Shown: positions 25,849 to 34,605, numbered from the stretch's first letter. The stretch: DNA of 64,000 bases from Nonomuraea corallina (GCF_027620315.1 NZ_JAPNNL010000011.1:1-64000); one strand, 5' to 3'. Numbers and translations: made by a program. Notes: generated by a model not told the origin, from the letters alone.

Positions 25849-26745
25849 TCAGCGCAGCTCGGTGAGCAGCTCGTGAGCGCCGTCGGGACGGGTGAACTCG
25901 TAGTACAGCCGGACGGCGCCGCCGGGCAGGTCCACGAACTCCAGGTAGCGCAGCCCTCCCCCGCCGAACGGCGAGGCCGCCGCGGGGGTGTCGCCGAGGG
26001 CGGTCAGCGCGGCGGGATCGGCGCCGACGGCGACGCCGGTGCGCTCCTCGTAGTTCTCCGCCGCGCTCGCCCGGCCGTCGTAGTAGGCCAGCACCCGGCC
26101 GCCCTGCCACCGCACCGCGCTCACGCGGACGCCCCGCTCGTCCCAGAGCCCCGGCCGGCCGCTCAGCGCGGTGCCGTGCCAGGTCCACTCCAGGCCGTCG
26201 GCGCTGGTGGCGTAGTCGGTCACCATCCGGTCGGCCTCCTCCGGGTTCACCAGCGGATGGCAGGAGGCCCACAGGTGCCAGAGGCCACCGCGCCGTACGA
26301 TCACGGTGTCCTTCACCCCGGTCTTGGGGTCGCCCGGCAGGACGGTGACGCGCGAGCGGGTGTCGAACGCGGCCGGGTCGGCGGCTTCCAGCGCCTCCAC
26401 CCGCCAGTGCTTGGTGCCCTCGGTGGCGCAGCTCAGGTAGAGCCGCCAGCGGCCGTCGGGCAGGCGCACCAGCGAGGGCCGCTCCAGCGACTCGGCGTCC
26501 ATCTCCTCGCGGGTGACGGTCGTCAGCGTCTCGAACCGCTCGCCGTCCGAGGAGCGGGCGACCACCACCGCGTATCCGCGGCCCCGGCCGATCGGGCGGC
26601 GCAGCCGGTAGGCGAGATAGATCAGGCCGTCCGCGGCGACCGCGCTCGGGGCTCCGGCCCAGTGTCCATCCCCGGCGGCCGGCGGTCCGACCGCGACCAC
26701 GGCCCGATCCGGGTCGGGCAGCACCACATGCTCGTCGATCCACAT
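25849..26745 (-). CDS. Five-bladed beta-propeller, glycosidase-like protein
   Basis: A 298-residue protein with repeated blade-like segments (SSDGERFETL, LPDGRWRLYLSC, RRGGLWHLWASCHP, SADGLEWTWHG, GGRVLAYYDGR), resembling GH43/GH32-type five-bladed propellers. ESLERPSLVRLPDG fits the second acidic motif region, but I cannot assign a full catalytic triad, so activity is uncertain. ATG at 26745 lacks a ribosome-binding site; TAGTGT at 26753-26758 would place transcription start near the ATG, so the message may be leaderless. A longer ATG start at 26811 is less likely. Confidence 0.6.
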   Translation of the reverse strand: MWIDEHVVLPDPDRAVVAVGPPAAGDGHWAGAPSAVAADGLIYLAYRLRRPIGRGRGYAVVVARSSDGERFETLTTVTREEMDAESLERPSLVRLPDGRWRLYLSCATEGTKHWRVEALEAADPAAFDTRSRVTVLPGDPKTGVKDTVIVRRGGLWHLWASCHPLVNPEEADRMVTDYATSADGLEWTWHGTALSGRPGLWDERGVRVSAVRWQGGRVLAYYDGRASAAENYEERTGVAVGADPAALTALGDTPAAASPFGGGGLRYLEFVDLPGGAVRLYYEFTRPDGAHELLTELR

Positions 26746-27071
26746 GTGCGCGACACTAGGCGACGGCGCGCATCGGGACGCGCACCTTGCCCGGTTCCCG
26801 GCCAGCCCCATAGAAGTGCGTCATACCCGGCCTCTCTGAACGGGAGCGTCCTCCCTCGCACTATTGCCTACATTTCCGGTCTGGTCAACTGGGATTTCCT
26901 CGTACGAGGTCATCGCCGCTCTATCCGGGATTGAGATCGCCTCGACCGGCCCGGCGCATGCTGAAGGAGGTGACCCGGCGTTCGCACAGCCGAAGGACGG
27001 CCGAGATGGATCGATCCGACCCTCCCGTGACCGAGCCCGGCGGGTTCCGCCCGCCCGGGGTTCCGTGACCG
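26746..27071 (+). other. Gene-free region with a short upstream frame before an AKR-like gene
   Basis: These 326 bases hold no full gene. An AAGGAGG at 26963-26969 has no start codon at the right distance. A 20-codon frame runs from ATG 27006 to TGA 27066-27068, preceded by GAAGGACGG, and ends three bases before the ATG at 27072. It may act as a leader that delivers ribosomes to the weak start downstream. Confidence 0.35.
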
Positions 27072-27917
27072 ATGGACGTCAGGCGGCTCGGCCGCGCCGG
27101 CCCGATCTCCTCGGCCATCGGCCTGGGCGGGACGGCGCTGGCCGGCGGCCCCGACGTCCGGGCGGGCGCACAGGTCATCGGCCACGCCCTCGATCTCGGC
27201 ATCACCCTGCTCGACACCACGAGCCGGTCCCGGCAGGAGCAGGTGCAGCAGCTGGCCGGGCGGGCGATCGCGGGCCGCCGCCAGGAGGTGGTGCTGGCGG
27301 CGCGGGCCCGCGCGGGCGGCGGAGGGCTGGCCCGTTCCTGCGACGCGGCCCTGCGCCGGCTGGCCGTCGACCACCTGGACCTGCTCTACCTGGACTGCCC
27401 CGCCTGGCCTGGGCCGGTCGAGGACGGGGTGGGCGAGCTGGCCCGGCTCGTCACGGCGGGCAAGGTCCGCCACCTCGGGCTGGCCGAGCCGCGGGCCTGG
27501 CAGATCGGCCGGGCCGCCGCGGAGCATGCGATCGCCGCCATCGCCTGCGAGTACTCGCTCTGGGACCGCCGCGCCGAGCTGGACCGGATCCCGGCGGCCC
27601 GCGCGCACCGGATCGGGGTGGTCGCCTGCCGGCCGCTCGGCCTCGGAGCCGGGCCCGGCCCTGGCGGGGTCCGGCCCTCCGGGGACGACCCGCGCGCCGC
27701 CGTGCGGGCGGTGCGGACCGCCGAGGAGGTCGCCGCGCAGCTCCACCTCAGCCTGGCCAGGCTGGCCCTGGTGTGGCTGCTGGCGCAGGGCGGCGACATC
27801 GTGCCCGTGCCGAGCACGCGCAACCGGGTGCACCTGGAGATGAACGCCAGCACGGCGGGCGTCCAGGTCGATCTCGCCCCGCTCGCCCGCCTGAACACCC
27901 TCTTCCCGCCGCACTAG
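27072..27917 (+). CDS. Aldo-keto reductase-like pseudoenzyme
   Basis: A 281-residue protein with a clear AKR (beta/alpha)8 sequence (MDVRRLGRAG start, GKVRHLGLAEP, ACEYSLWDRR, VPSTRNRVHLE). The catalytic tetrad Asp-Tyr-Lys-His is mostly gone. The D..Y motif reads LLDTTSRSRQ (Asp kept, Tyr lost), the Lys position reads VLAARARAG, and the His position reads LLYLDCPAW. Hydride transfer by the normal mechanism is therefore not expected. It may bind a nucleotide or act in regulation, as for the AKR-like Kv-beta subunits. The start has no good ribosome-binding site but follows a short upstream frame. Confidence 0.75.
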   Translation: MDVRRLGRAGPISSAIGLGGTALAGGPDVRAGAQVIGHALDLGITLLDTTSRSRQEQVQQLAGRAIAGRRQEVVLAARARAGGGGLARSCDAALRRLAVDHLDLLYLDCPAWPGPVEDGVGELARLVTAGKVRHLGLAEPRAWQIGRAAAEHAIAAIACEYSLWDRRAELDRIPAARAHRIGVVACRPLGLGAGPGPGGVRPSGDDPRAAVRAVRTAEEVAAQLHLSLARLALVWLLAQGGDIVPVPSTRNRVHLEMNASTAGVQVDLAPLARLNTLFPPH

Positions 27918-27979
27918 AGCAGGTCACAGCCGGCACGAGAGGGGCCGGTCCCAGCGGGTACGGGACGCGGCCGGCAGGG

Positions 27980-28642
27980 TCATGGCTGGTGCGGGATGGA
28001 CGGCGGTTTGATGAGGGAGGCGGCCACCGCCTTGTTCACCGCGTCGACCCGGGAGACCGCGCCGAGCTTCAGGAAGACGTTGCGCAGGTGCCGCTTCACG
28101 GTGGACTCGGTGAGGTTCATCCGGCTCGCGACCTGGCCGTTGCTCAGCGCCTCGGCCACCAGCTCCAGCACCTGCAGCTCCCGCGCGGACAGCGGGTTGG
28201 CCGCGTTCGGCTGCACCTGGACCAGGCTCTCCCTGGAGATGACGAGCATGACCCGGTCGTGGTCCGTCCTGGCGGTGCGGACCGCCGCGAGCAGCTCCGC
28301 CCGCCGCACGGTCTTGAGCAGGTAGCCCCGGATGTTCCGGGCCAGCAGGCTCTGCACGAGGTAGGGCCCGTCGTAGATGCTCAGGATGATCACTTCGGAG
28401 CGGGGCGAGGCCGCCTGGATACGGCTCACCGTCGTGGTCGCCTCGTCGCCGGGGATCTCCACGTCGAGCAGCACGACGTGCGGTTTCAGCGACGCGGCCA
28501 GCTCGACGGCGCTCTCGCTGTCGCCGGCCTCGCCGACCACCGCGATGTCGTCGTCGCTCTCCAGCAGCTCCTTCAGTCCCTCGCGGAACAGGGAGTGGTC
28601 GTCCACGATGAGGACGGTGGTGCGGTCATCCATCACGATCAC
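27980..28642 (-). CDS. NarL/FixJ-type response regulator
   Basis: A 220-residue regulator: receiver domain at residues 8-125 with the phospho-acceptor Asp in VVLLDVEIPG and the conserved Lys in GYLLKTV; LuxR-type helix-turn-helix at about 150-205 (LSARELQVLELVAEALSNGQVA). The GTG at 28642 overlaps the histidine kinase stop (GTGA); ATG at 28633 is an alternative start. It forms a two-component pair with the kinase and probably regulates the adjacent SARP or cluster, judging only by position. Confidence 0.9.
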   Translation of the reverse strand: MIVMDDRTTVLIVDDHSLFREGLKELLESDDDIAVVGEAGDSESAVELAASLKPHVVLLDVEIPGDEATTTVSRIQAASPRSEVIILSIYDGPYLVQSLLARNIRGYLLKTVRRAELLAAVRTARTDHDRVMLVISRESLVQVQPNAANPLSARELQVLELVAEALSNGQVASRMNLTESTVKRHLRNVFLKLGAVSRVDAVNKAVAASLIKPPSIPHQP

Positions 28643-29715
28643 CCGTCACGCCGTTCCGACAGTGGTACCACGAGGTCCACGCGGGTGCCGCGGTCGGCCA
28701 CCGGCGTCAGGGTCACCCGGCCGCCCATCAGCTCGGCGCGTTCCCGCATGGACGTGAGCCCCAGGCCGGGCGACCGGAGCGCCCGGTCCAGGTCGAAGCC
28801 GCGGCCGTCGTCGTCCACGGTCGCGCGGAGCCTGCCGGGCGTGATGTCGACGGTGATGAGCACCATGCCCGGCGCGCCGTGCGTGACCGCGTTGCGCACC
28901 GCTTCCCTGACGATGAGGAACGTCTCGCCCAGCACCTTCCCGGACGCCCACGCCTCGTCGCCGTCGACCCGTAACCGCATGATCACGTCGTCGGACGCCG
29001 TGGTCTCCACGAGCCTGGCCAGTTCCTTCTCCAGGTGGCGTACCTGGTCGCCGGTGTGCAGGCCGGTCACGATGGAGCGGGTGCCGACCATGGCGTCCTG
29101 GATGGCCTCGTGCGCCAGCACGACCCGGTTCATCGCGCCGGTGGGGTCGGTGCGGGACGCCTCGGCCAGCTCCAGCTGGTGGTGGGCGACCCCCAGCCCC
29201 GAGCCGACCCGGTCGTGCAGGTCGCGGGCGATCCGGCGGCGCTCGTCGGTGTACGCGGTGTCGAGGTCGTGCAGAAGCCGGGAGGAGTAGGCGAGCGTCG
29301 TCTCGTGGACGCGGGTCAGGACGCTCTCCGTCAGAGAGCGCATGACGAGCCCGAGGGCCTCCCCGCCGTCCTCGCGCGTGGCGAGGTACTCGCTGGCGGC
29401 GTCGAGCGTGACGTCCGCCAGGCAGGTCGCGGCCCGCAGCGAGACCCGGGGGTGCAGCCGGCCCGCGGCCGTGCCGGCACCGGTCCTGCCGTCGTCGCCG
29501 GCGCTCGGACGGCCCAGCCGCAGGCTCCGGGCGACGTCGGCGATGGTGCGGCCGGCGTGCGTGAGCGCCTGGCGCCGCAACTCGGGATCGCCGGTCAGCG
29601 GGGGGTGCGCGTCTTCCAGCCGGGCAAGGTACGCGCGCAGGAGCGCGGGCCGCTCGGCGTCGAGAAAGCCGGCCAGCGCCTCCCGTGAGGAACGACGTCG
29701 ATCGCGGGGGGACAC
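28639..29715 (-). CDS. Soluble NarL-type sensor histidine kinase
   Basis: About 358 residues and no membrane segment, so it senses a cytoplasmic signal. The N-terminal half is an all-helical domain of unknown ligand (RsbRD-N-like in appearance). HisKA_3 follows with the phospho-His in ERRRIARDLHDRVGSGLG, then an HATPase_c domain (REAVRNAVTHG, VDDDGRGFD, GLGLTSMRERA). GTG at 29715 was chosen because AGGGAAG lies upstream; an ATG at 29763 is possible. Two small inverted repeats (GGAAG-TTT-CTTCC at 29717-29729 and TTCCC-TGGAA-GGGAA at 29726-29740) overlap the start region and could be operator or leader structures. Confidence 0.85.
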   Translation of the reverse strand: MSPRDRRRSSREALAGFLDAERPALLRAYLARLEDAHPPLTGDPELRRQALTHAGRTIADVARSLRLGRPSAGDDGRTGAGTAAGRLHPRVSLRAATCLADVTLDAASEYLATREDGGEALGLVMRSLTESVLTRVHETTLAYSSRLLHDLDTAYTDERRRIARDLHDRVGSGLGVAHHQLELAEASRTDPTGAMNRVVLAHEAIQDAMVGTRSIVTGLHTGDQVRHLEKELARLVETTASDDVIMRLRVDGDEAWASGKVLGETFLIVREAVRNAVTHGAPGMVLITVDITPGRLRATVDDDGRGFDLDRALRSPGLGLTSMRERAELMGGRVTLTPVADRGTRVDLVVPLSERRDG

Positions 29716-30123
29716 CGGAAGTTTCTTCCCTGGAAGGGAACACCCGAACGCGGCCCCGCGCACTCCGGTCCATCAGGGCTGGTGAGAGGAGGGAAAAAAC
29801 CCGGCGCGTGGCCGGGCCGCGCGCCCTCGGGGCAGGACTACATCCGGGTGTTACTCCTCCCGGTCAGGTCCCGGGATATTTCGGCTGAGCGGGGTGCTGC
29901 TTGCGGAGGTTTCCTGTTGTGGGCGGCCCGCCGGGAGGGTGACGCTGCGAAGGAGTCGAAGGACGAAGGAGTCGAAGGACGAAGGAGTCGAAGGACGAAG
30001 GAGTCGAAGGACGAAGGAGTCGAAGGACGAAGGAGTCGAAGGACGAAGGAGTCGAAGGACGAAGGGATCGGAGGACGCGCGAGCCTCGCGAACGCACACA
30101 GCCGACCACAAGGAAGATCACCC
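29716..30123 (+). other. Divergent control region between kinase and SARP genes
   Basis: This 408-base region contains no separate gene. It holds a weak promoter candidate for the SARP gene, TTACTC (29851-29856) and GATATT (29875-29880) with an 18-base spacer, and the 16-bp tandem array. The frame of the SARP gene stays open back to 29782, so an N-terminal extension with Lys/Glu/Arg-rich repeats is possible. AAGGAAG before ATG 30124 argues for the shorter form. Confidence 0.4.
29949..30076. repeat. Eight-copy 16-bp tandem repeat in the SARP leader
   Basis: The unit gaaggagtcgaaggac is repeated seven times without error (29949-30060), followed by an eighth copy with three changes (30061-30076). 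Each unit carries GAAGGAG, a Shine-Dalgarno-like sequence, and TCGAAGG, similar to a SARP heptamer. The array ends 47 bases before the SARP ATG. Confidence 0.95.
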
Positions 30124-30894
30124 ATGGCGACATTCCAACTTCTCGGCCCGGTGGAGATCGTCGTCGACGGTCACCCGCACACGCTCGGCCAGCACAAGCT
30201 GCGCCAGGTGCTGGCCATGCTGGCGCTGCGGGCCAACCAGATCGTGGACACCGACCTGCTGATCCGCGAGCTGTGGGACGAGGATCCGCCCAAGAACGCG
30301 CGGACCATCCTGCACACCTACGTCTACCAGGTACGCAAGCATCTCGAACGCGACGGGCTGTGCCCGGAGGAGCTGGTCGAGACCAGGACCGCCGGCTACC
30401 TCCTGCGCGCCGGCGAGGACGACCTGGACGTCTTCCGGTTCGACCGGCTCATCCGGCAGGGGCGGCAGGCGCTCGACGAGGGGGACATGGCCCGGGCGGC
30501 CGAGTCGTTACGCCAGGCGCTGGATATGTGGTCCGGGCGGGCGCTGGCCGACGTGCTGCCGGGGCCGGTGCTGCGCGGGCACGTGGTCGCGCTGGACGAG
30601 CAGCGGGTCTGCGCCCAGGAGATGTGCATCGAGGCCGGCCTGGAGCTGGGCCGCCACCGCGACCTCCTGCCGGAGCTGCGCCTGCTGGTCGAGACGCACC
30701 CGTACAACGAGGGGTTCCACGGCCAGCTGATCTGCGCCCTGGGCCGCTGCAACCGGCGCAACGAGGCGCTGGACGCCTACCGGCACCTGCGTGACCTCCT
30801 CGACGAGGACCTGGGCCTGGCGCCCTCCCCGGAGATCCAGGAGCTGCACCGCGAGCTGCTGTCCGCCGGCATGCCGAAGAACCTGGCGTCGTGA
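30124..30894 (+). CDS. SARP-family pathway-specific activator
   Basis: A 256-residue SARP like ActII-ORF4/DnrI: N-terminal OmpR-type winged helix (about 15-95; GQHKLRQVLAMLALRANQ, DTDLLIRELWDEDPP) and a bacterial transcriptional activation domain (about 100-245; ending EDLGLAPSPEIQELHREL). SARPs bind TCGAG-like heptamers repeated every 11 bp and activate polyketide promoters; matching sites are at 50144, 56031 and 61881. ATG follows AAGGAAG. It lies at the left border of the cluster, divergent from the two-component pair and convergent with the long minus-strand operon. Confidence 0.92.
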   Translation: MATFQLLGPVEIVVDGHPHTLGQHKLRQVLAMLALRANQIVDTDLLIRELWDEDPPKNARTILHTYVYQVRKHLERDGLCPEELVETRTAGYLLRAGEDDLDVFRFDRLIRQGRQALDEGDMARAAESLRQALDMWSGRALADVLPGPVLRGHVVALDEQRVCAQEMCIEAGLELGRHRDLLPELRLLVETHPYNEGFHGQLICALGRCNRRNEALDAYRHLRDLLDEDLGLAPSPEIQELHRELLSAGMPKNLAS

Positions 30895-30911
30895 ACCGGT
30901 GCCGCCGCCGG

Positions 30912-32390
30912 TCAGGGGGTCTCCAGCCGTACGGCCCGCGCGGCGCCGCTCTCCAGGGCGAGCCGGGCGGCCCAGCCGGGCGGCAGTTCCCCGGCCGGGA
31001 CCAGGTGATCGAGCACGTCGGGGAAGGCGACGACGTGCGCCTCACGGACCGGGACGCGGGTGAGAGCGGCGACGTCGGCCGGTGAGAGCCCGCCCGCCCC
31101 GGCGATCTCCACCGGTCCCGCCGGGATGATCGCCCCGCCGGGCAGGGACCGGGCGGCGGCCTGGAGGCTGGCCAGGTGGAGGCCGGTGGACACCTGGGCG
31201 ACCGCGCCGGCCAGGTCGCGGAACTCCTCTCCGACGCCCAGCGCGGCCACCACGCCCCGCTGCATCACGGGCAGGTAGGTGGCCTGGTAGTAGCCGCCGA
31301 CGCAGCTCAGCCCGCGCGCGAAGGCGAGGGTCGCGAAGCAGGTGAACAGCGAGGGCAGCAGGAGCCCGGCCCGCAGCGCCGGGGCCAGCCCTTCCGGGCT
31401 GAACTTCCACTCCAGCCGCCGGCCGCGCTCGTCGACGCCGGTGAGCAGCTCGCCGTGGAGGGTGAGCGGCACCCGACGGCCCTCGGCGCCGAGCCCCCAG
31501 AAGAAGACCGTGCCGCGCGAGCGGCTCCGCTCCCAGCAGGCCCGCTCCCCGTCCAGCCCGTCGAGCAGCGCCTCACGCACCTGGGGGACGAAGAACAGCT
31601 GGTGGATCAGGCTGCCGGGGTCGTTCAGGTCCGATTCGAGCAGGGCGGCGCAGATCGGCTCGATCGCCACCTGCACCAGCCGGGCGGGCGGTTCGCCCTG
31701 GAACAGGCCCCGCCACAGGGCGGTGTTGACGCGGGTGGCCTGGAGGCCGTGCGAGGGCAGCGCCAGCGTCTCCGGCGCGCCGTACACCCGGTGCAGCACG
31801 TCGTCGGCGCTGCGCGCGCAGAAGGCGGAGACCTCCCCGGCCCGCCGCATCCGGGCGAGCCGGGCCTGGGCCCGTTCGATCATTCCGGCGTCGAACGGCC
31901 GCGCGGTCAGGACCGTCCGGTGCTTGTCGCGGTTCGGCTGGACGGGCAGCCGCTGCGGCAGCGCGTCCAGTTCGCCGTGCCGGGGGTCGTAGAGCCGCAG
32001 CCCCATGGGGTAGGTCAGGTTGTTCAGGCTGACCGAGCCGAAGCCGAGCACGACGACGGTGCGCGGCGCGCCGGGCCGCAGCGCGAACAGCAGGGTGCCC
32101 TGGACGGAGTCGGCGAAGGTGTCCACCCCGAAGTGGTTGGACGTGGGCACGATCGGCTGCGCGCGCAGGTCCGCGGCCACCTCGGCGGCCACCTCGTGGC
32201 CGTACGAGCGGGCCGTGAGGTCCGCGACGGCCGCGCACAGGTCGTCCCTGTCCTGCCACGGGCGGGACCGGCCGGGCCGGAGCCCGGCCAGCAGGTCGGC
32301 CAGCGGCGCGTCGGCCAGGCGGCGGAGCGTGTCGCGGACCAGCGGCGAGTGCCGCGCCGCCAGGTCGAGGAGGTGGGCGGCCAGCGTCAT
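30912..32390 (-). CDS. Unrecognised 492-residue protein, last gene of the guanidino operon
   Basis: I do not recognise this family. It is a soluble protein without signal peptide. Notable segments are PTSNHFGVDTFADSVQGTLL (about residues 82-101), VVVLGFGSVSLNNLTYPMG (about 113-131), NDPGSLIHQLFFVPQ, and a Cys-containing SCVGGYYQATYLPVMQRG near 370. The conserved-looking His/Asp/Asn residues suggest an enzyme, possibly an acyl- or amide-forming one, but this is speculation. ATG starts four bases after the dehydrogenase stop, so it is co-translated with the operon and probably carries out a pathway step. It is a strong candidate for new chemistry. Confidence 0.7.
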   Translation of the reverse strand: MTLAAHLLDLAARHSPLVRDTLRRLADAPLADLLAGLRPGRSRPWQDRDDLCAAVADLTARSYGHEVAAEVAADLRAQPIVPTSNHFGVDTFADSVQGTLLFALRPGAPRTVVVLGFGSVSLNNLTYPMGLRLYDPRHGELDALPQRLPVQPNRDKHRTVLTARPFDAGMIERAQARLARMRRAGEVSAFCARSADDVLHRVYGAPETLALPSHGLQATRVNTALWRGLFQGEPPARLVQVAIEPICAALLESDLNDPGSLIHQLFFVPQVREALLDGLDGERACWERSRSRGTVFFWGLGAEGRRVPLTLHGELLTGVDERGRRLEWKFSPEGLAPALRAGLLLPSLFTCFATLAFARGLSCVGGYYQATYLPVMQRGVVAALGVGEEFRDLAGAVAQVSTGLHLASLQAAARSLPGGAIIPAGPVEIAGAGGLSPADVAALTRVPVREAHVVAFPDVLDHLVPAGELPPGWAARLALESGAARAVRLETP

Positions 32391-32394
32391 GACG

Positions 32395-33423
32395 TCAGCT
32401 CCACGGATAGAGGACGATCTTCCCGCACTCGTAGCGGGACTGCCGTTCGAACGCCTCGCCGATCCGGTCCAGAGGGTAGCGGTGGGTGATGAACCGCTCG
32501 ATCTGGTCCGGGACCCGGCTGATCATGCGCAGCAGCGGGCCGGCGTCGGCCAGGTTGATGTCGAGGCTGCCCATCAGCGTGGCCCCCTTCTGCACCAGGT
32601 CGTCGTCCACGCGCACGGTCAGCTCGCCGGGTTCGGCCAGGAAGCCGACCGTGCCCAGACGGTTGATCGCGTCGATGCACAGCCGCTGGTACTCCGGCCG
32701 GCCGGAGCAGTCGATCGCGACGTCCACGCCGCCGCCGGTGAGCGCCCTGATCCGCTCGCGCACGTCGCCGTCGCGGGGGTCCAGGACGGCGGCGCAGCCC
32801 AGGTCGCGGGCGAGTTCGGCCCGGTACGGGGTGCGGGCCACGCCGATCACGGTCGCGCCGCGGTACCGGGCGTTGATCACCCCGCCGAGCCCGACCGCGC
32901 CGAGCCCGGTGATGAGCACGGTGTCGGAGGAGTCCACGCCGATGCGCCGCATCACGCCGAAGGTGGGGCCGAGGCCGCAGCAGGCCATGGCGGCGTGGTC
33001 CAGCGGCATCCCGTCCGGCACCGGCACGCACAGCCGGGCGGGCTTGATCGCGTACTGGGCGAAGCCGCACTCGCCCGACTCGCTCTTGCACACCTCCAGC
33101 GGGTCCTCGGTGGTGGCGCAGTGGGAGTAGTAGCCGCGCCGGCACAGCTCGCAGGTGCCGCACGGGTAGCCGCACAGCGCCACGACCCGGTCGCCGGGGC
33201 TGAGCAGGGCGCCCTCGGGCGCGTCGGCCACGACGCCGGCCATCTCGTGGCCCAGCGAGTCGGGCCGGTTGCGCTCCAGGTAGACGCCGTCCCGGTAGGC
33301 GACGTACTCGTTGCACATCGGGGCGACCTCGACCTTGAGCAGGACGTAGTCGCGGCGGATGGCGGGGTCCGGCTTCTCGGCGAGCGCGCAGGCGCGCGGG
33401 CCGGTGATCTGGGCGACCTTCAT
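32395..33423 (-). CDS. Zinc-dependent medium-chain alcohol dehydrogenase
   Basis: A 342-residue MDR-family dehydrogenase. The catalytic zinc region (APMCNEY, SLGHEMAG) and the structural zinc loop with four Cys (CGYPCGTCELCRRGYYSHC) are both present. The Rossmann motif is GLGAVGLGG (about residue 175). It oxidises an alcohol or reduces an aldehyde or ketone with NAD(P). ATG overlaps the amidinotransferase stop (ATGA), so it probably acts on the amidinotransferase product or a precursor. The substrate cannot be read from sequence. Confidence 0.85.
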   Translation of the reverse strand: MKVAQITGPRACALAEKPDPAIRRDYVLLKVEVAPMCNEYVAYRDGVYLERNRPDSLGHEMAGVVADAPEGALLSPGDRVVALCGYPCGTCELCRRGYYSHCATTEDPLEVCKSESGECGFAQYAIKPARLCVPVPDGMPLDHAAMACCGLGPTFGVMRRIGVDSSDTVLITGLGAVGLGGVINARYRGATVIGVARTPYRAELARDLGCAAVLDPRDGDVRERIRALTGGGVDVAIDCSGRPEYQRLCIDAINRLGTVGFLAEPGELTVRVDDDLVQKGATLMGSLDINLADAGPLLRMISRVPDQIERFITHRYPLDRIGEAFERQSRYECGKIVLYPWS

Positions 33424-34517
33424 CGGACCCGCGCCAGGTAGCGGCCGTCGCCGCCGCGGCGGCGCACGTCCACGGTCACGCAGTGGAACGAGCCGCCGAA
33501 GGTGTAGACGTGGCGGAAGTCCACCGGGATGCAGCGGAAGCCCCAGTCGGTGAGCAGCTCGATCATCGGCTCCTCCTGCCGTTCGACGACGACGGTCCGC
33601 TCGTCCACGGAGAGCATGTTCATGCTCACCCACGGGCTGCAGAAGTACATGGGCCAGTCCGGCGGCAGCGCCGGCTGCGGCGCCTTGCGGATCTCCCAGC
33701 CGTCGAACAGCTGGTTGGGCACGTAGCGTTCCCGGTTGACCAGCAGCTTGCCGGGCGCCAGCGGCAGCAGGGTGGCGTCGATGTGCATGGCGTGCGGGTC
33801 GTTCACCTCGATGGTGTGGACGCGGAACCCGTCGCCCAGCGCCCGCTGCAGCCACCGGATGCCGGATGCGTTGGTGACGTGGCTGCGCTGCGCCACGAGG
33901 TCGCGGCCGAAGCGCATGAAGTCGGCCGCGTCGAAGACCGGCTCGAACTCGGTGATCGCCCACTCGTCATGGTCGCCGGTGGCGAACAGCTCCTCGGTGA
34001 GCTGCGGGCGTGGGGCCTGGAGCCACCGGGCGTCCCGGTCGAAGTACGACTTGAGCAGCGGCCGGAACGCGTCGCCGTCGAACTGGCGGCAGCGCCACGA
34101 CATCGGGGACTCCACGATGGTGTCGCCGACGACGATGAGGTGGTCGCGCGGCATGGCCGCGTAGCACCCGCCGGAGCTGCTCCAGTGCGGCGTGCCGAAC
34201 GAGGCGCGGTGGTCGGCGGGCTCCGGCCTGACGACGGTGACGCCGGCGTTTTCCAGGGCGCGGGCGAGCCCGTCGAGCTCCTCGTCCGCGGCGTCCACCA
34301 GGTCCTGCGGGAACGGCTGCCCGCCGCGTTCCTGGAAGAGCCGCCAGGAGCCGGGCGGCATCGTGGCGCGCATGGACTCCTGCCAGGTCGGGAAGACGCC
34401 GCCGGCCAGCCGCCCGACGATCACCTCTTCCAGCGGGTCCCATTCGGTGTAGGAGCTCACCGCCGTGGCCGGTGAGCGTCCGTTCCGGCGGGTCGTGGCA
34501 AGCGAGGACACGGTCAT
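33420..34517 (-). CDS. Glycine/inosamine-type amidinotransferase
   Basis: A 365-residue pentein-fold enzyme of the AGAT/StrB family that moves the amidino group of arginine to an amine. The catalytic Cys346 is in GGSFHCVTVDVRR, His245 in DPHAMHIDAT, and the Asp residues in EFEPVFDAADFMRFGRD (about 190-206). The full triad favours transferase over a dead homologue. ATG at 34517 is preceded by AAAGGG. The acceptor may be the product of the neighbouring LysA-like, epimerase or oxygenase steps, giving a guanidino group. An 88-base gap with TTATAGC upstream suggests its own promoter. Confidence 0.9.
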   Translation of the reverse strand: MTVSSLATTRRNGRSPATAVSSYTEWDPLEEVIVGRLAGGVFPTWQESMRATMPPGSWRLFQERGGQPFPQDLVDAADEELDGLARALENAGVTVVRPEPADHRASFGTPHWSSSGGCYAAMPRDHLIVVGDTIVESPMSWRCRQFDGDAFRPLLKSYFDRDARWLQAPRPQLTEELFATGDHDEWAITEFEPVFDAADFMRFGRDLVAQRSHVTNASGIRWLQRALGDGFRVHTIEVNDPHAMHIDATLLPLAPGKLLVNRERYVPNQLFDGWEIRKAPQPALPPDWPMYFCSPWVSMNMLSVDERTVVVERQEEPMIELLTDWGFRCIPVDFRHVYTFGGSFHCVTVDVRRRGGDGRYLARVR

Positions 34518-34605
34518 GGCTCGTACGCCCTTTCTGTCGTGGATCACGACCTCATCCATCGTCGGCGGCGGCGCTATAACGTCGATCCAGCGGCGCTGGG
34601 AGACC

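Noticed and set aside
29949-30076. CRISPR array
   Set aside because: Units are 16 bp, contiguous and without spacers, so it is a simple tandem repeat.
29782-30123. N-terminal extension of the SARP through the 16-bp array
   Set aside because: The frame is open and would give a charged repeat domain, but AAGGAAG sits correctly before ATG 30124 and SARPs normally begin at that point. Kept only as an alternative.
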